Shown here: piece by piece, positions 26,595 through 34,831 of the stretch | How the letters are laid out: every line of letters starts with the position of its first letter | Numbering within the stretch: position 1 is the stretch's first letter | Origin: Elusimicrobiota bacterium | Lineage (GTDB): Bacteria; Elusimicrobiota; Elusimicrobia; JACQPE01 | Assembly (NCBI GenBank): GCA_016205025.1 | Contig: JACQJO010000018.1 | Coordinates: forward strand, 1-64,000 | Direction: 5' to 3' | Length of the DNA stretch: 64,000 nt | Translations under genes and position numbers: made by a program | The notes under the pieces: generated by a model | Told to the model about the DNA's origin: nothing | Database searches by the model: none | Seen by the model: only the letters and a program-made list of their open reading frames with translations

Positions 26595-27407
26595 GTGTCT
26601 TTAGAATTAAAAAACGTTTCCTACCGCTACGACGGATTCGCGGCGGCCAGCCGCGTGACGCTTTCGGTCCAAGAGGGGGAATTTTTGGCGGTTTTAGGCC
26701 CATCGGGCTGCGGCAAAACCACGCTTCTTAAAATCATCGCCGGCCTGATCGCTCCGCAAGAAGGAAAAGTTTTTTGGCGCAATAACGACATAACGAAAGC
26801 GGCGCCGCAGGACCGTGATTTCAGCTTGGTTTTTCAAAATTACGCTCTTTTGCCTCATTTAACCGTATTCGATAACGTCGCTTTTCCGCTGGCGGCCAAG
26901 CGCTACCGCCGGGAGCGCTCCGTGGCGCAAAAATTGCGCCGGCTTTGGATCAAACCCTCGCAAAGCCTGGATCAGGAGGAGTCGCGCCAGGTTTACGCCG
27001 CTTTAAAATTAACGCGTCTGGAAGGCTATGGACTGCGCGCGGTCGGTTCCCTTTCCGGCGGTGAGGCCCAGCGCGTGGCGTTGGCGCGATCCTTGGTGAC
27101 CAAGCCCACGGTCTTATTGATGGATGAGCCCTTGGCCAATCTTGACCGCCAGCTTAAAATTCAGCTTCGCGAGGAATTGAAACGAATTCATCGAGAGCTG
27201 GGAATTACTTTTATCTACGTTACTCACGACCAGGAGGAGGCGGTTGTCTTGGCTCAAAAGATTGCGCTTTTTAATAAGGGCGTCCTGGTTCAAACCGGCG
27301 TTCCCGGCGAGCTTCTCCGGCGCCCCGCTACCGAGTGGGCGGGTCAATTTTTTAACGCCAACAACATTGTCAATCCGCAGGTTTTGCGGATTTTGCCTAA
27401 CCAATGA
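26595..27407 (+). CDS. ABC transporter ATP-binding protein, iron/spermidine/putrescine-type
   Basis: 270 residues. Walker A GPSGCGKTT near residue 37, Q-loop VFQNYALLPHLTVFDNV, signature LSGGEAQRVALARSL, Walker B LLMDEPLANLD, and the H-loop YVTHDQEE are all intact. A roughly 30-residue Arg-rich insertion lies between the Q-loop and signature. The CUT1-type regulatory C-terminal domain is short. GTG start; ATGA overlap with the fused permease that follows, so the two form a unit that most likely works with the binding protein at 23504. Confidence 0.92.
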   Translation: MSLELKNVSYRYDGFAAASRVTLSVQEGEFLAVLGPSGCGKTTLLKIIAGLIAPQEGKVFWRNNDITKAAPQDRDFSLVFQNYALLPHLTVFDNVAFPLAAKRYRRERSVAQKLRRLWIKPSQSLDQEESRQVYAALKLTRLEGYGLRAVGSLSGGEAQRVALARSLVTKPTVLLMDEPLANLDRQLKIQLREELKRIHRELGITFIYVTHDQEEAVVLAQKIALFNKGVLVQTGVPGELLRRPATEWAGQFFNANNIVNPQVLRILPNQ

Positions 27408-29098
27408 CCCGGTCGCTAGTCCGGGGAGTTCTTTGTCTGTTTTTTCTTCTTTTTGTCGCGGCGCCCATGACGAACCTGGCGTTAACCGTTTTCATGCCGA
27501 AGCCGCCGCCAATTTTAGATCACGTCGCCCGGCTCGATCTGACGAGCTTGGTTGAGGAGGCCGCCGAAAAAGGGTCCTTTCGGGCCCTTCGCGATTTAGG
27601 GCAAATCCGCCGCTACCGCCGGGCCGCGGTCAACACGCTTTGGCTCTCTTTTTTGGTGGCGACCCTCTGTTGCGTTTTAGCTCTTCCCTTGAGCCTGGGT
27701 TTCGCCCGCCGGCTTTTGTCCTCTCGAAGCCCGGTCGGCACCGTTGTGCTGATGCCGCTGGCGCTTCATAGCTATCTTTTCGCGTTTTCGATTATTTTGA
27801 TTTTCGGCAAACAGGGCCTTTGCGAAAGATTTTTAGGGTTTTCTCCCGTTGATCCCTTTTCGGTGACCGGACTGGTGATAACGCAGACGGTGGCTTTTTT
27901 GCCGCTGGCGATCTTGGCCCAAGCGCCCTCATTGGCGCTTTACAGTTCCGGTTGGACAGCGGTGTCTCGGACGATGGGAGCGCCTTGGAGTTTTTATTTA
28001 AGGCATATTTGGCTGCCTCTAAATCTGCGCGGAATTTTAGCGGGTTGGCTGCTGGTCGCCATTCGAAGCGCTTCGGACTTTGTCAGCCCGATGCTGTTGA
28101 CTTCGACGCGATTCCGGCTTTTGGTTTTAGAGGCCTGGAGAGATTTGGCGGGATCGAACTGGTGGCCGGGTGCCGCGGCGCTGTCCATGGAAATCTTGGT
28201 GATTTGTGGTTTTTTTATGTTGATCGAACGAACTCTTTCGGGTCGGGCGTACGCCCAAATTGATGCGGGCGATCCCGGAAATCTGGAGGCCGGGAGCCGC
28301 CGGGGGACATGGCTCTTACGCGCTTACACCGCTTTAATGATGGCCCTGCCGTTTTTCTGCATGCTCACAATCATCGGGTTTTCCGTCGGCGGCTTAAGCA
28401 ATACCGGTTTTTCTTTCGCTCACTATCAGGAGGTGGCCGATGATTTGTTTAAGGGTTTGACGGTTAGTTTGACCTTAGGCGCCGCAGTGACCGGATTTTG
28501 CCTTTTGGCGGCCTTGGCCATTGCGCCCGTGGACTCCCGGCGGGCGGGGCCCGCCAAGCGCTGGGTTCTTTTTTGGGCCCAAGCCGCCTTTGCGATTCCT
28601 TCCACCATTTATGCCATTGGGCTCGTCAGCGTATTTAATCGGCCGCCGCTCTTTCTACATTTTACCCCGGCGCTGCTGATCGCGGCGCTCGCGGCCACGC
28701 GCATGAATTACGCTTTGAATATTATGGGCGCGTCATGGGACGCGTTGGGCAGTGATTGGAACGATCGCGCTTCGGCCTCGGGCGCGTCCGCGCTGTTCGC
28801 GTTTCGCTGGGCCACCTTTCCTTTCTTAAGAGGAGCCATGGCATCGGGAGCCGCTTTGATTTTTATTTCGGCTCTTCAGGACGTGGCGATCTCGATTTTG
28901 ATCGCGCCGCCTCGTTTTTACCCGCTTTCTTTGGTGATGACCAGAAACATCGCGGATGGTTTATTTGGGACCGCCAGCGCTCTGGCTGTTTCCTTAATGC
29001 TGGTTTTAACGGTTCCTCTTTTTTTAAGTCTCAATCTTTTAAGCAGCGCGGGTTTATTTGAGCGCGGTCACCACGATCAAAGACACCCAGCCGGCTAA
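27404..29098 (+). CDS. ABC transporter permease, fused two-domain FbpB-like protein
   Basis: 564 residues with about twelve transmembrane segments in two halves. Each half contains a binding-protein-dependent permease motif (first around TMGAPWSFYLRHIWLPLNLRG, second around ASGASALFAFRWATFPFLRG). This fused form is typical of ferric (FbpB/SfuB) and thiamine permeases. It probably completes an importer with the upstream ATPase and the lipoprotein at 23504. Its 3' end overlaps the convergent minus-strand gene by 45 bases. Confidence 0.88.
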   Translation: MTRSLVRGVLCLFFLLFVAAPMTNLALTVFMPKPPPILDHVARLDLTSLVEEAAEKGSFRALRDLGQIRRYRRAAVNTLWLSFLVATLCCVLALPLSLGFARRLLSSRSPVGTVVLMPLALHSYLFAFSIILIFGKQGLCERFLGFSPVDPFSVTGLVITQTVAFLPLAILAQAPSLALYSSGWTAVSRTMGAPWSFYLRHIWLPLNLRGILAGWLLVAIRSASDFVSPMLLTSTRFRLLVLEAWRDLAGSNWWPGAAALSMEILVICGFFMLIERTLSGRAYAQIDAGDPGNLEAGSRRGTWLLRAYTALMMALPFFCMLTIIGFSVGGLSNTGFSFAHYQEVADDLFKGLTVSLTLGAAVTGFCLLAALAIAPVDSRRAGPAKRWVLFWAQAAFAIPSTIYAIGLVSVFNRPPLFLHFTPALLIAALAATRMNYALNIMGASWDALGSDWNDRASASGASALFAFRWATFPFLRGAMASGAALIFISALQDVAISILIAPPRFYPLSLVMTRNIADGLFGTASALAVSLMLVLTVPLFLSLNLLSSAGLFERGHHDQRHPAG

Positions 29099-30148
29099 AT
29101 CAACGAACAGCCAGGCTAGAAAAACGAAATCAAGAAATATAAAGAACATGGTGGAGAGATGCTCGCCCAGGTGGGCGTAAATAGAGTCGATCGTTTCCAT
29201 GCGCCGCATGGTTATTTTGGAAAGGTCCCCCGTGTCGAAAGCTGTTAAGATTTCTTTATGCACGCTTTTTAAGTGCCAATCGGACTCAATGTGCGAGGAT
29301 TGGACATGAACCGCGTTTAAGCTCTCCACTAAAGCCGCCTTGGCCTTGGCGAACGTGCGCTGTTCGCGCGAAACAAGCTGGTAGGCGGCAGGCATTTTCC
29401 AGAAGCGGTAATAGTGCGGCTGATTTTCCAGAACCCTTTGCACGGTCAAAAGCGATTTCTCAAGAAGAACGCCGGCCGCCCGGACGTTGAAATACTGGGC
29501 CAAGGAAAGCGAAACTAGCTCGCGCAGGGTTTCCTCTTCTTGGGAGTGGATAAATGCGCCGAAACGGTTAATCAAGATGATTTCTTCGTCGTAGTAACCG
29601 ATATTTTTAAGCGCCTCTCTTTGCAGGGCGTAATCAGACAGCCGCGCGTAGGAGGGGTCCCCAGTCACCATGCCGAAAAGGGTTTTGCGGTATTTTTTTA
29701 AATAAGCATCAGCGCCCAAATCGTCTTGCCAGGCGACGGTGAATAAATTAAAGACCTCTCCGTCGGATTCCACGCGCTGGGCGTTGGCGCTTCGAGCGTA
29801 AAGGCGCGCTCGGGCCAGGGCCAAATTGACTTGGCTTTGAAAAAAAACAGTTAAGGCATAGCGGCCCACGTGAATTCTATCGGAAGCGATGGCGAGTTCG
29901 GAGGCGCGCTCTAAATTATCATTAAGGTTGAAGGACAGCTCCAGCATCCCGATCCCAAAGGGATAGATGTAGCCCAGGAGCTCGCTTTCCCCCAGGCTTT
30001 TTCCTTTGAAGAGGATTTCACCCGGATGCTGGCGCGTAACCTCTTTGCTGTAGCGGATTTCTTTTAAATCAAGCTCCATGCCGAGATCGAAAGGGTAGAG
30101 ACAGCGCACGCGCACGGGCAGGATGGGATCGTTCACAACCGATTTCAT
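29054..30148 (-). CDS. Conserved hypothetical protein with C-terminal membrane helices
   Basis: 364 residues. No family recognised with certainty. The N-terminal half is mixed alpha/beta (RVRCLYPFDLGMELDLKEI). The second half is helical with coiled-coil tendency, and the last 40 residues form one or two hydrophobic helices (FFIFLDFVFLAWLFVDLAGWVSLIVV). A helical region followed by terminal membrane segments loosely recalls the RMD1/DUF155 layout, but I cannot confirm that. The start overlaps the stop of the upstream lipoprotein gene (ATGA type), so it is co-transcribed with the envelope proteins at 30145-32294. Confidence 0.7.
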   Translation of the reverse strand: MKSVVNDPILPVRVRCLYPFDLGMELDLKEIRYSKEVTRQHPGEILFKGKSLGESELLGYIYPFGIGMLELSFNLNDNLERASELAIASDRIHVGRYALTVFFQSQVNLALARARLYARSANAQRVESDGEVFNLFTVAWQDDLGADAYLKKYRKTLFGMVTGDPSYARLSDYALQREALKNIGYYDEEIILINRFGAFIHSQEEETLRELVSLSLAQYFNVRAAGVLLEKSLLTVQRVLENQPHYYRFWKMPAAYQLVSREQRTFAKAKAALVESLNAVHVQSSHIESDWHLKSVHKEILTAFDTGDLSKITMRRMETIDSIYAHLGEHLSTMFFIFLDFVFLAWLFVDLAGWVSLIVVTALK

Positions 30149-30939
30149 AAAGGAAGTTCGAAAAGCTTAAACATTCCTGTTTTTTGTTCGGACTGCGCCA
30201 GAACGGCCATGCGTCCATCGCCCAAGCGCGCCATGGCAACCGGCCGGAAAGTTTGGTTGGACCAAGGAGTTTTGGTCATGGCTTTTGGTTCTAGGATATT
30301 ATTGATAATAGCGTAATCATTTTCTTCCTTGATTAAAGCCTGGAATTTCCCTTGACCGCAAGACAAGGCGACGGCGGCGCCTGCGGTTTGATCAAGGAAG
30401 GCAACGGAGCGCCTGGAACGCTCGGGCATTTCAATAAGTTCGGCGCCGCCCAAAAGAAAGGATGGGAAAATTTTACCCTCATTGGTAAGCCAAAGATAGA
30501 TTCCGTCCCAACACATGGAACTTCCCGGTTTTCTTTCAAATTGATGAGCGAGCGCTTTGGGGTTGGTGCCGGGTTGCCAGAGATGTAGTTTGCCGTCGTT
30601 GGTTTCAATGATCAGTTTTTCTTTAGCTATAGCCACGACCTGGATAGGTCGCGCTCGGCCAAGTTTTAAAAGGTCCGTTTGGCCGTTGGGATCGATTTTT
30701 AGAACAGCGTTGCCGGTCCAATCGGCCACATAAAAATTTTGGCTGTCATAAGCCAGGCTGGAGGGCTCGCTTAAAGCGCGCGGGGGGATATCCGGCAGGC
30801 GCGCGGCGGCGGCTTGTTTTTTAGTACAGCTAATTAGCGAAGTAGACAGTAGACAGTAGACAGTAGACAGGTAAAATAGAAGAGGTAAAATTCCTTTTAT
30901 TTTCCTGTATCCCGTATCCTGTATCCCGTATCCTTGCAT
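30145..30939 (-). CDS. Lipoprotein with beta-propeller-like repeats and a repeat-derived signal peptide
   Basis: 264 residues. The N-terminus is built from heptamer arrays: GYGIQDTGYR from the direct array and LSTVYCLLST from the inverted one, ending in the lipobox LISC with Cys38. The mature part contains short repeats such as SLAYDSQNFYVADWTGNAVLKIDPNG, typical of NHL or six-bladed propellers. Unknown binding role at the membrane. Probably one operon with the OM protein upstream (30942-32294) and the hypothetical protein downstream. Confidence 0.72.
   Translation of the reverse strand: MQGYGIQDTGYRKIKGILPLLFYLSTVYCLLSTSLISCTKKQAAAARLPDIPPRALSEPSSLAYDSQNFYVADWTGNAVLKIDPNGQTDLLKLGRARPIQVVAIAKEKLIIETNDGKLHLWQPGTNPKALAHQFERKPGSSMCWDGIYLWLTNEGKIFPSFLLGGAELIEMPERSRRSVAFLDQTAGAAVALSCGQGKFQALIKEENDYAIINNILEPKAMTKTPWSNQTFRPVAMARLGDGRMAVLAQSEQKTGMFKLFELPL
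30841..30936. repeat. Inverted heptamer-array cassette in a lipoprotein signal peptide
   Basis: On the minus strand, four GGATACG/GGATACA units begin right after the ATG (30936-30903). An AT-rich core of about 30 bases follows, then four CTGTCTA units (30871-30841). The two arrays are related but not perfectly complementary (GGATACA versus TAGACAG). The 7-base period shifts frame each unit, so the peptide repeats every seven residues. Confidence 0.88.
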
Positions 30940-30941
30940 TA

Positions 30942-32294
30942 TTATGGTTTTGGTATCGTCAGCACTTCTCCCACTGTGGGCAGGCCGCGCGCGATTTTTT
31001 CGGAATTGGTTTTATAAATCAATTCCCACAATTCCGGATCGCCGTAATACTGGATCGCTATTTTTCGCAACGTGTCGCCCGCTTCAACCCGGTGATGTTT
31101 GGGCCATTGCGGCTTGGGGGGCTTCCTGGAGTCAGGATCATCAGTTTTTTCGCTCTTGGGCCGCCCGGCCTCGGCCTTACGCAGTTCTTCGGCCGCCACA
31201 TCTTCGCGGCGGCGTTGCTCCATGACGCGTATTTCTTGGCGCAGGACCTTAAGGTTAATCTCGGCATCGCCCAGGTCTTTTTGAGTCTTGCGTTTTTGTT
31301 CTTCCAAGCCCGTGATGTCTCGCGTTAAGTTTTGGGCTTCGGTCGCGGCGCGCCCCACGATCATTTCGTAATAACGCTTACCCCCGAACGTGTAGCCGAT
31401 GCTGACTAAAACCGCTCCTTCCCTGCGGTGCAGCCCTTCATGAGGTAGATGTAAGCCGAAGTCAACAATGAGGGGCAGGATATTAAATCCCATACCCAAA
31501 GCCACGGTTTTGAGCTCACCCAGCCGCGCGCCGCGCCCGCCGCGGATTTGGACCAGTCCTTGGTATAGCTCGATTTCAGCGGCTGGAAAAAAGGTGGAAA
31601 ATCCAGAACGGGTCCGCCAGTCCACCATCAAAGAAAGGATTCCGAATTTTTTCATAACACCCAGGTTGAGAAAGGGGCCTTTTAAATCGAGGTTCGCTGA
31701 ATCAAGGCCCGTCAAGCTGGCCCCGATCTGCGTTTTATATTCCGGAACGATCAATAGGCCGCCCGCGTCGAGACCGGCGCCGGCTTTGCCGTCGAATTTG
31801 GCTGAAGGATTTGTTCGTTTTCTTAAGCTTAAAGCCCGGAAGGTGGCGCCCAGAAAAAATCGGTGATCTTGGGTAATGAGACCGGGGAAACCTAGCGTCT
31901 GGCGCGACCAGGAGAGGTTGAACCGGTCCAGGTGTTTATTTTTGAGCCGAGTGCCTTCCCATCCCCCGGCCGCGGTCACCCCGCCGTCAAGGGGCCGGGC
32001 GTAGCCGAAATGGTAGTTGGAAAGAGGCAGGCTGTAGTAATGTCCGAATCCGGAATAAATGCCGGGAACCTGAACGCGGGCCAAGCCAGCCGGGTTGATA
32101 TGCAGGCTTTGGTGGCCGTCCGCTAAAGCGGCGTAAGAACCTCCCAATCCCCCGATGTGGCCGCCGGCGATGATGTCTTCGTCTTCAAGGGCAAGAGAGG
32201 AGCGAGGAGAGAGGAGCGAGGCGACGAAAAAGGAAAGAAGAAAATATAAAAATTTCTTTAAAGGACGCCTCTCGCCTCTCGCCTCTCGCCTCAC
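30942..32294 (-). CDS. PorV-like outer-membrane protein with coiled coil and C-terminal LysM domain
   Basis: 450 residues from a GTG start. The signal peptide is encoded by the repeat cassette (RREARGERR, then a hydrophobic core and VASLLSPRSSLA). The mature N-terminus GGHIGGLGGSYAALADGHQSLHINPAGLA matches the start of PorV/UPF0164-type outer-membrane beta-barrels. A Lys/Glu-rich coiled coil (about 315-385) links it to a LysM domain at the end (HRVEAGDTLRKIAIQYYGDPELW). Likely anchors the outer membrane to peptidoglycan. The stop is followed two bases later by the lipoprotein gene start. Confidence 0.75.
   Translation of the reverse strand: MRREARGERRPLKKFLYFLLSFFVASLLSPRSSLALEDEDIIAGGHIGGLGGSYAALADGHQSLHINPAGLARVQVPGIYSGFGHYYSLPLSNYHFGYARPLDGGVTAAGGWEGTRLKNKHLDRFNLSWSRQTLGFPGLITQDHRFFLGATFRALSLRKRTNPSAKFDGKAGAGLDAGGLLIVPEYKTQIGASLTGLDSANLDLKGPFLNLGVMKKFGILSLMVDWRTRSGFSTFFPAAEIELYQGLVQIRGGRGARLGELKTVALGMGFNILPLIVDFGLHLPHEGLHRREGAVLVSIGYTFGGKRYYEMIVGRAATEAQNLTRDITGLEEQKRKTQKDLGDAEINLKVLRQEIRVMEQRRREDVAAEELRKAEAGRPKSEKTDDPDSRKPPKPQWPKHHRVEAGDTLRKIAIQYYGDPELWELIYKTNSEKIARGLPTVGEVLTIPKP
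32195..32293. repeat. Inverted heptamer-array cassette at the start of the PorV-like gene
   Basis: On the minus strand, three to four AGGCGAG units start at the GTG (32293-32266). An AT-rich core of about 38 bases follows, then an inverted array of GCTCCTC/TCTCCTC-type heptamers (32226-32195). The two arrays are largely complementary and could pair. Confidence 0.88.
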
Positions 32295-32299
32295 CTTGT

Positions 32300-33238
32300 C
32301 TATTTTAGGTTTTGTTCAAAGAACCTGGCCACCTTGCCTTTAACCCAGAACATATGCAGGATGGCGGTGTAATGGCCGCTGGGCAGTTTTAAAACTCTGG
32401 CATGAGGGATAGCGCGGCGCAGTTTGCGGCGGGAACCCTTGGGGATGACCGGGTCCCAGACGCCTTCAACCAGGAAAACCGGCCGGCCAGCCCAGAGTTT
32501 TTCGGGCGATTGATCGCGCGCGATCCGGTCAAGGTCGAATTCTTTTAAAAAGCCGTCAATTCGCTTGCGGCCGATTTTTATTTTTGAAGCGATTTTTTTG
32601 GTTTCCCTGCCTTCCATGAGAATCGTGGCGGGGTCGGCTCCGGCCAGAAGAAAAGCGCCCGCTTTAAACCGGGAATCGCGGGACATGGCCACCGAACCTA
32701 AAATGCCGCCAAGGCTGGTGCCCCAGATGCCGAATTTGGGCCGCCATCCTTTTTGAAGTTTTTCCGCGCCGCCGCGCTCGATCCAGTCCGCGAATGTTGA
32801 AAGATCAATTAAAGCCTGTTCAAAATTGAGAGCCAGCTTTTCAGGATCGCGTTCCAGAAACAACATTCCGCTGGGTAACTCCAGAAAATAACGCCGTTCA
32901 AATTGCTGCGGGAAGGGCACAATGGCGGCCGCGATGCCGTATTGATTGAGCGTTTTGGCGAACTGCTCCTCGATCCAGAGATTTTGGCCGCCTAAAATTG
33001 GCAAAACCAAAACCAACGGCATTTGATTTATTTTTTCGTCATCCCGCCGCAGGGCGGGATCCAGGCCCTTTGCATCCCTTGCCCTTGTTTCCTGCGGCAA
33101 ATAAACATAAATCCACAGCTCTTTGACTGCTGGGTTGGTCCGGGCATCCACCGCCAGGTTGCGTTGATCGAGAACGACGCAGGCGGTTTTAGAGGAGGAA
33201 TCGAGCCAATAGACGGACGGATGCGTGGTCGAAGGCAA
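32300..33238 (-). CDS. Alpha/beta hydrolase, secreted-type, with a palindromic element inside the reading frame
   Basis: 312 residues as drawn from a TTG at 33238. The nucleophile elbow is GTSLGG, a likely acid is in EGVWDPVIP, and the catalytic His is in PSGHYTAIL. Residues about 55-70 (AKGLDPALRRDDEKI) are encoded by a copy of the REP-like palindrome at 33037-33075, inserted in frame. Upstream of the TTG the frame stays open and encodes a signal-peptide-like run (LSLKTFLFSFVLC) but has no ATG, GTG or TTG. A non-standard ATT start near 33286 is possible. Substrate unknown, probably an ester or peptide. Confidence 0.72.
   Translation of the reverse strand: MPSTTHPSVYWLDSSSKTACVVLDQRNLAVDARTNPAVKELWIYVYLPQETRARDAKGLDPALRRDDEKINQMPLVLVLPILGGQNLWIEEQFAKTLNQYGIAAAIVPFPQQFERRYFLELPSGMLFLERDPEKLALNFEQALIDLSTFADWIERGGAEKLQKGWRPKFGIWGTSLGGILGSVAMSRDSRFKAGAFLLAGADPATILMEGRETKKIASKIKIGRKRIDGFLKEFDLDRIARDQSPEKLWAGRPVFLVEGVWDPVIPKGSRRKLRRAIPHARVLKLPSGHYTAILHMFWVKGKVARFFEQNLK
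33037..33075. repeat. REP-like palindrome copy 2, inside the hydrolase gene
   Basis: The sequence CGTCATCCCGCC-gca-GGGCGGGATCCAGGCCC shares the palindrome, the TCCAG and the CCCT/CCTT extension with copy 1 (116-190) and copy 3 (34100-34140). It lies within an open reading frame and is translated. Confidence 0.72.
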
Positions 33239-33345
33239 ATGGCAGAGGACAAATGAAAAAAGAAACGTTTTTAAGCTTAAGTTATTAATGTTCTTATATT
33301 ATCAATTACTTCACTTTATCTATTAAGCGGGCAGTTCATGTGAGT

Positions 33346-33690
33346 TTAGGCGGGGATGCCGATGGATCGCTGGATCGCTTTTTCTATCTCCAGCATTTTG
33401 CTTTGACTGATTAAACCGGCGAAGGGTCCGCGAATTAAGAAGGATTTAGGCAGCGTCGTTACTTGTTCGCATTTTGCTGTCGAGTCTTCTTTTAAACCCC
33501 CTTCCCCTCTGGACAGCCGCACATGCGTTGGCGCTGGACGGTTGGCGGTGGTAATGGGCACCACAAGGACATCATTGGCAAACTGGTTTCTGACGTCCAT
33601 GGAAACGATCAAGGCCGGTCTATTTTTATCGTCGGAAGGTTGATTCGCAAAGCGAACCAGATAAATTTCTCCGCGATGGGGGAAATCCAC
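33346..33690 (-). CDS. MazF/PemK-family toxin (endoribonuclease)
   Basis: About 114 residues from a GTG at 33690 (MDFPHRGEIYLVRF), with AGGAG upstream. The frame extends to a TTG at 33711, but the GTG has the better spacing. PemK/MazF signatures are GEIYLVRF, NRPALIVSMD, VLVVPITT and the central LKEDSTAKCEQVTTL. These toxins cut mRNA at short motifs. The antitoxin gene lies just upstream, so this is a standard type II pair. The catalytic Arg and Thr regions look intact. Confidence 0.88.
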   Translation of the reverse strand: MDFPHRGEIYLVRFANQPSDDKNRPALIVSMDVRNQFANDVLVVPITTANRPAPTHVRLSRGEGGLKEDSTAKCEQVTTLPKSFLIRGPFAGLISQSKMLEIEKAIQRSIGIPA

Positions 33691-33695
33691 AAGAC

Positions 33696-33992
33696 TTAAG
33701 GCTCCTCCCAAAGGTTGCGCGCGGCGCGAGCGGCGTTTTTAGACCACTTTTCATTTTCCTGTTTTTCTTGTGGCGGCAGTGATTGGTAGTAGGCCCGCGT
33801 ATCGCGGACCAGATTTTTTTTGGCCTGAAGATCGAGCCATTGGCTCAAGATGTTTTCAACCAGTTCACTGCGCGAGCGGATTTTGATGTCGGCCGCTATT
33901 TTGTCCAGATTTTTAAGAACCCCGGCCGCCACCGTAAGAGTTACCTTGGCTTTCTTGGAGCCGCCGTATTCATAAGTGTATTTATAATCCAT
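33696..33992 (-). CDS. Antitoxin of the MazF-type pair, ribbon-helix-helix
   Basis: 98 residues. The N-terminal strand and helices (AKVTLTVAAGVLKNLDKIAADI...SRSELVENILSQWL) fit a MetJ/Arc-type ribbon-helix-helix DNA-binding domain. The charged C-terminal tail (KNLVRDTRAYYQSLPPQEKQ) probably wraps the toxin. It starts at 33992 and is followed closely by the toxin gene. An AT-rich stretch upstream (33993-34045) is a likely autoregulated promoter. Confidence 0.8.
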   Translation of the reverse strand: MDYKYTYEYGGSKKAKVTLTVAAGVLKNLDKIAADIKIRSRSELVENILSQWLDLQAKKNLVRDTRAYYQSLPPQEKQENEKWSKNAARAARNLWEEP

Positions 33993-34099
33993 AATATCCT
34001 CTAATTTATATTACATATTATAAGATAATATCAGGAAAAATCATAAAATGCAAGAGGGCTGGGGAAACTGGACATTAGGGATTTTTTTAAATTCCCCGT

Positions 34100-34140
34100 C
34101 GTCACCCCCGCGAAGGCCGGGGTCCAGACCCTCTGCTTGA
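34100..34140. repeat. REP-like palindrome copy 3
   Basis: Intergenic copy of the same element: CCCCCGCGAAGGCCGGGG followed by TCCAGACCCTCTGC. It lies between the toxin-antitoxin promoter and the 3' end of the next minus-strand gene. Confidence 0.72.
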
Positions 34141-34152
34141 CCCAGATCGGGA

Positions 34153-34764
34153 TTAAGGCTGGGCTTTTTCCCCCGCGCCTTGCTGCAGCCGTTTGAGTTC
34201 CTGGCGCAAGGGCTCGGCTGCCTTTAGTCTTTGTTGCCGTTTCTCTTCTGCTCGTTTTTTTTGTCCCTGTGCTGCAATTTGTGAGAGAGCCTCTCGAATA
34301 TCATTTTCGGCGAGTAGAGCCTTTTCTGTTGACTTGATGATTTTTTCATTATCAAGATTGTCCAAGTTTGACGGCAATAGTGGCAGATAGATCAATACCT
34401 CTTTTTTGTTGCGCGGGTCATCTAGATCAGTAATGTGGATGGCTTTGAAACCGGACTTTTCAATTTCATAAATAGCGGCAAAGCAGCTTTTTTGGTACGG
34501 CGTTTTTATTCCTCTTCTGTTTTTCCATATTGTGACCGCAATGGCACAGTTGGGCATATCTGTTTTGGCCAGGTGGTATTCAACGGTAATGTCCTGCAGG
34601 GGGCCGAATGCCCCGTAGGCTTCCAGCGCACCGATCCCAGCGCGAGTTTTCAGCACGCCATTTTTATTAAACAAAGAGATGAGCTCCTGAACTTTGGGAT
34701 TGGGCGCGGCGAAACCGGCGGCGGCCGAGAGAGCGATCAAAATAGCAAAAAGCATTTTAGCCAT
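34153..34764 (-). CDS. Secreted protein of unknown function with charged C-terminal helix
   Basis: About 203 residues from the ATG at 34764, which has GGAGG just upstream. The frame is open further, to 34821, without a better site. Signal peptide MLFAILIALSAAAGFAA, then a mixed domain with two cysteines (MPNCAIAV and KSCFAAIY, perhaps a disulfide), and a Lys/Arg/Gln-rich helix at the end. I recognise no family. It is separated from purN by about 70 bases and is probably a single gene. Confidence 0.7.
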   Translation of the reverse strand: MAKMLFAILIALSAAAGFAAPNPKVQELISLFNKNGVLKTRAGIGALEAYGAFGPLQDITVEYHLAKTDMPNCAIAVTIWKNRRGIKTPYQKSCFAAIYEIEKSGFKAIHITDLDDPRNKKEVLIYLPLLPSNLDNLDNEKIIKSTEKALLAENDIREALSQIAAQGQKKRAEEKRQQRLKAAEPLRQELKRLQQGAGEKAQP

Positions 34765-34831
34765 CAAAGCACCTCCAGTGCGATCTGTTTTAAGCATAGG
34801 GTGGAGGCAGTGAGATGTCAAGGGTTTTGTT

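Noticed and set aside
29054-30148. Firm assignment of the hypothetical protein to the RMD1/DUF155 family
   Set aside because: Only the general layout (helical region, then terminal membrane helices) agrees; no specific motif could be matched.
34765-34821. 19-residue N-terminal extension of the unknown secreted protein
   Set aside because: The ATG at 34764 has GGAGG at proper spacing and begins a clean signal peptide; the extension would bury it.
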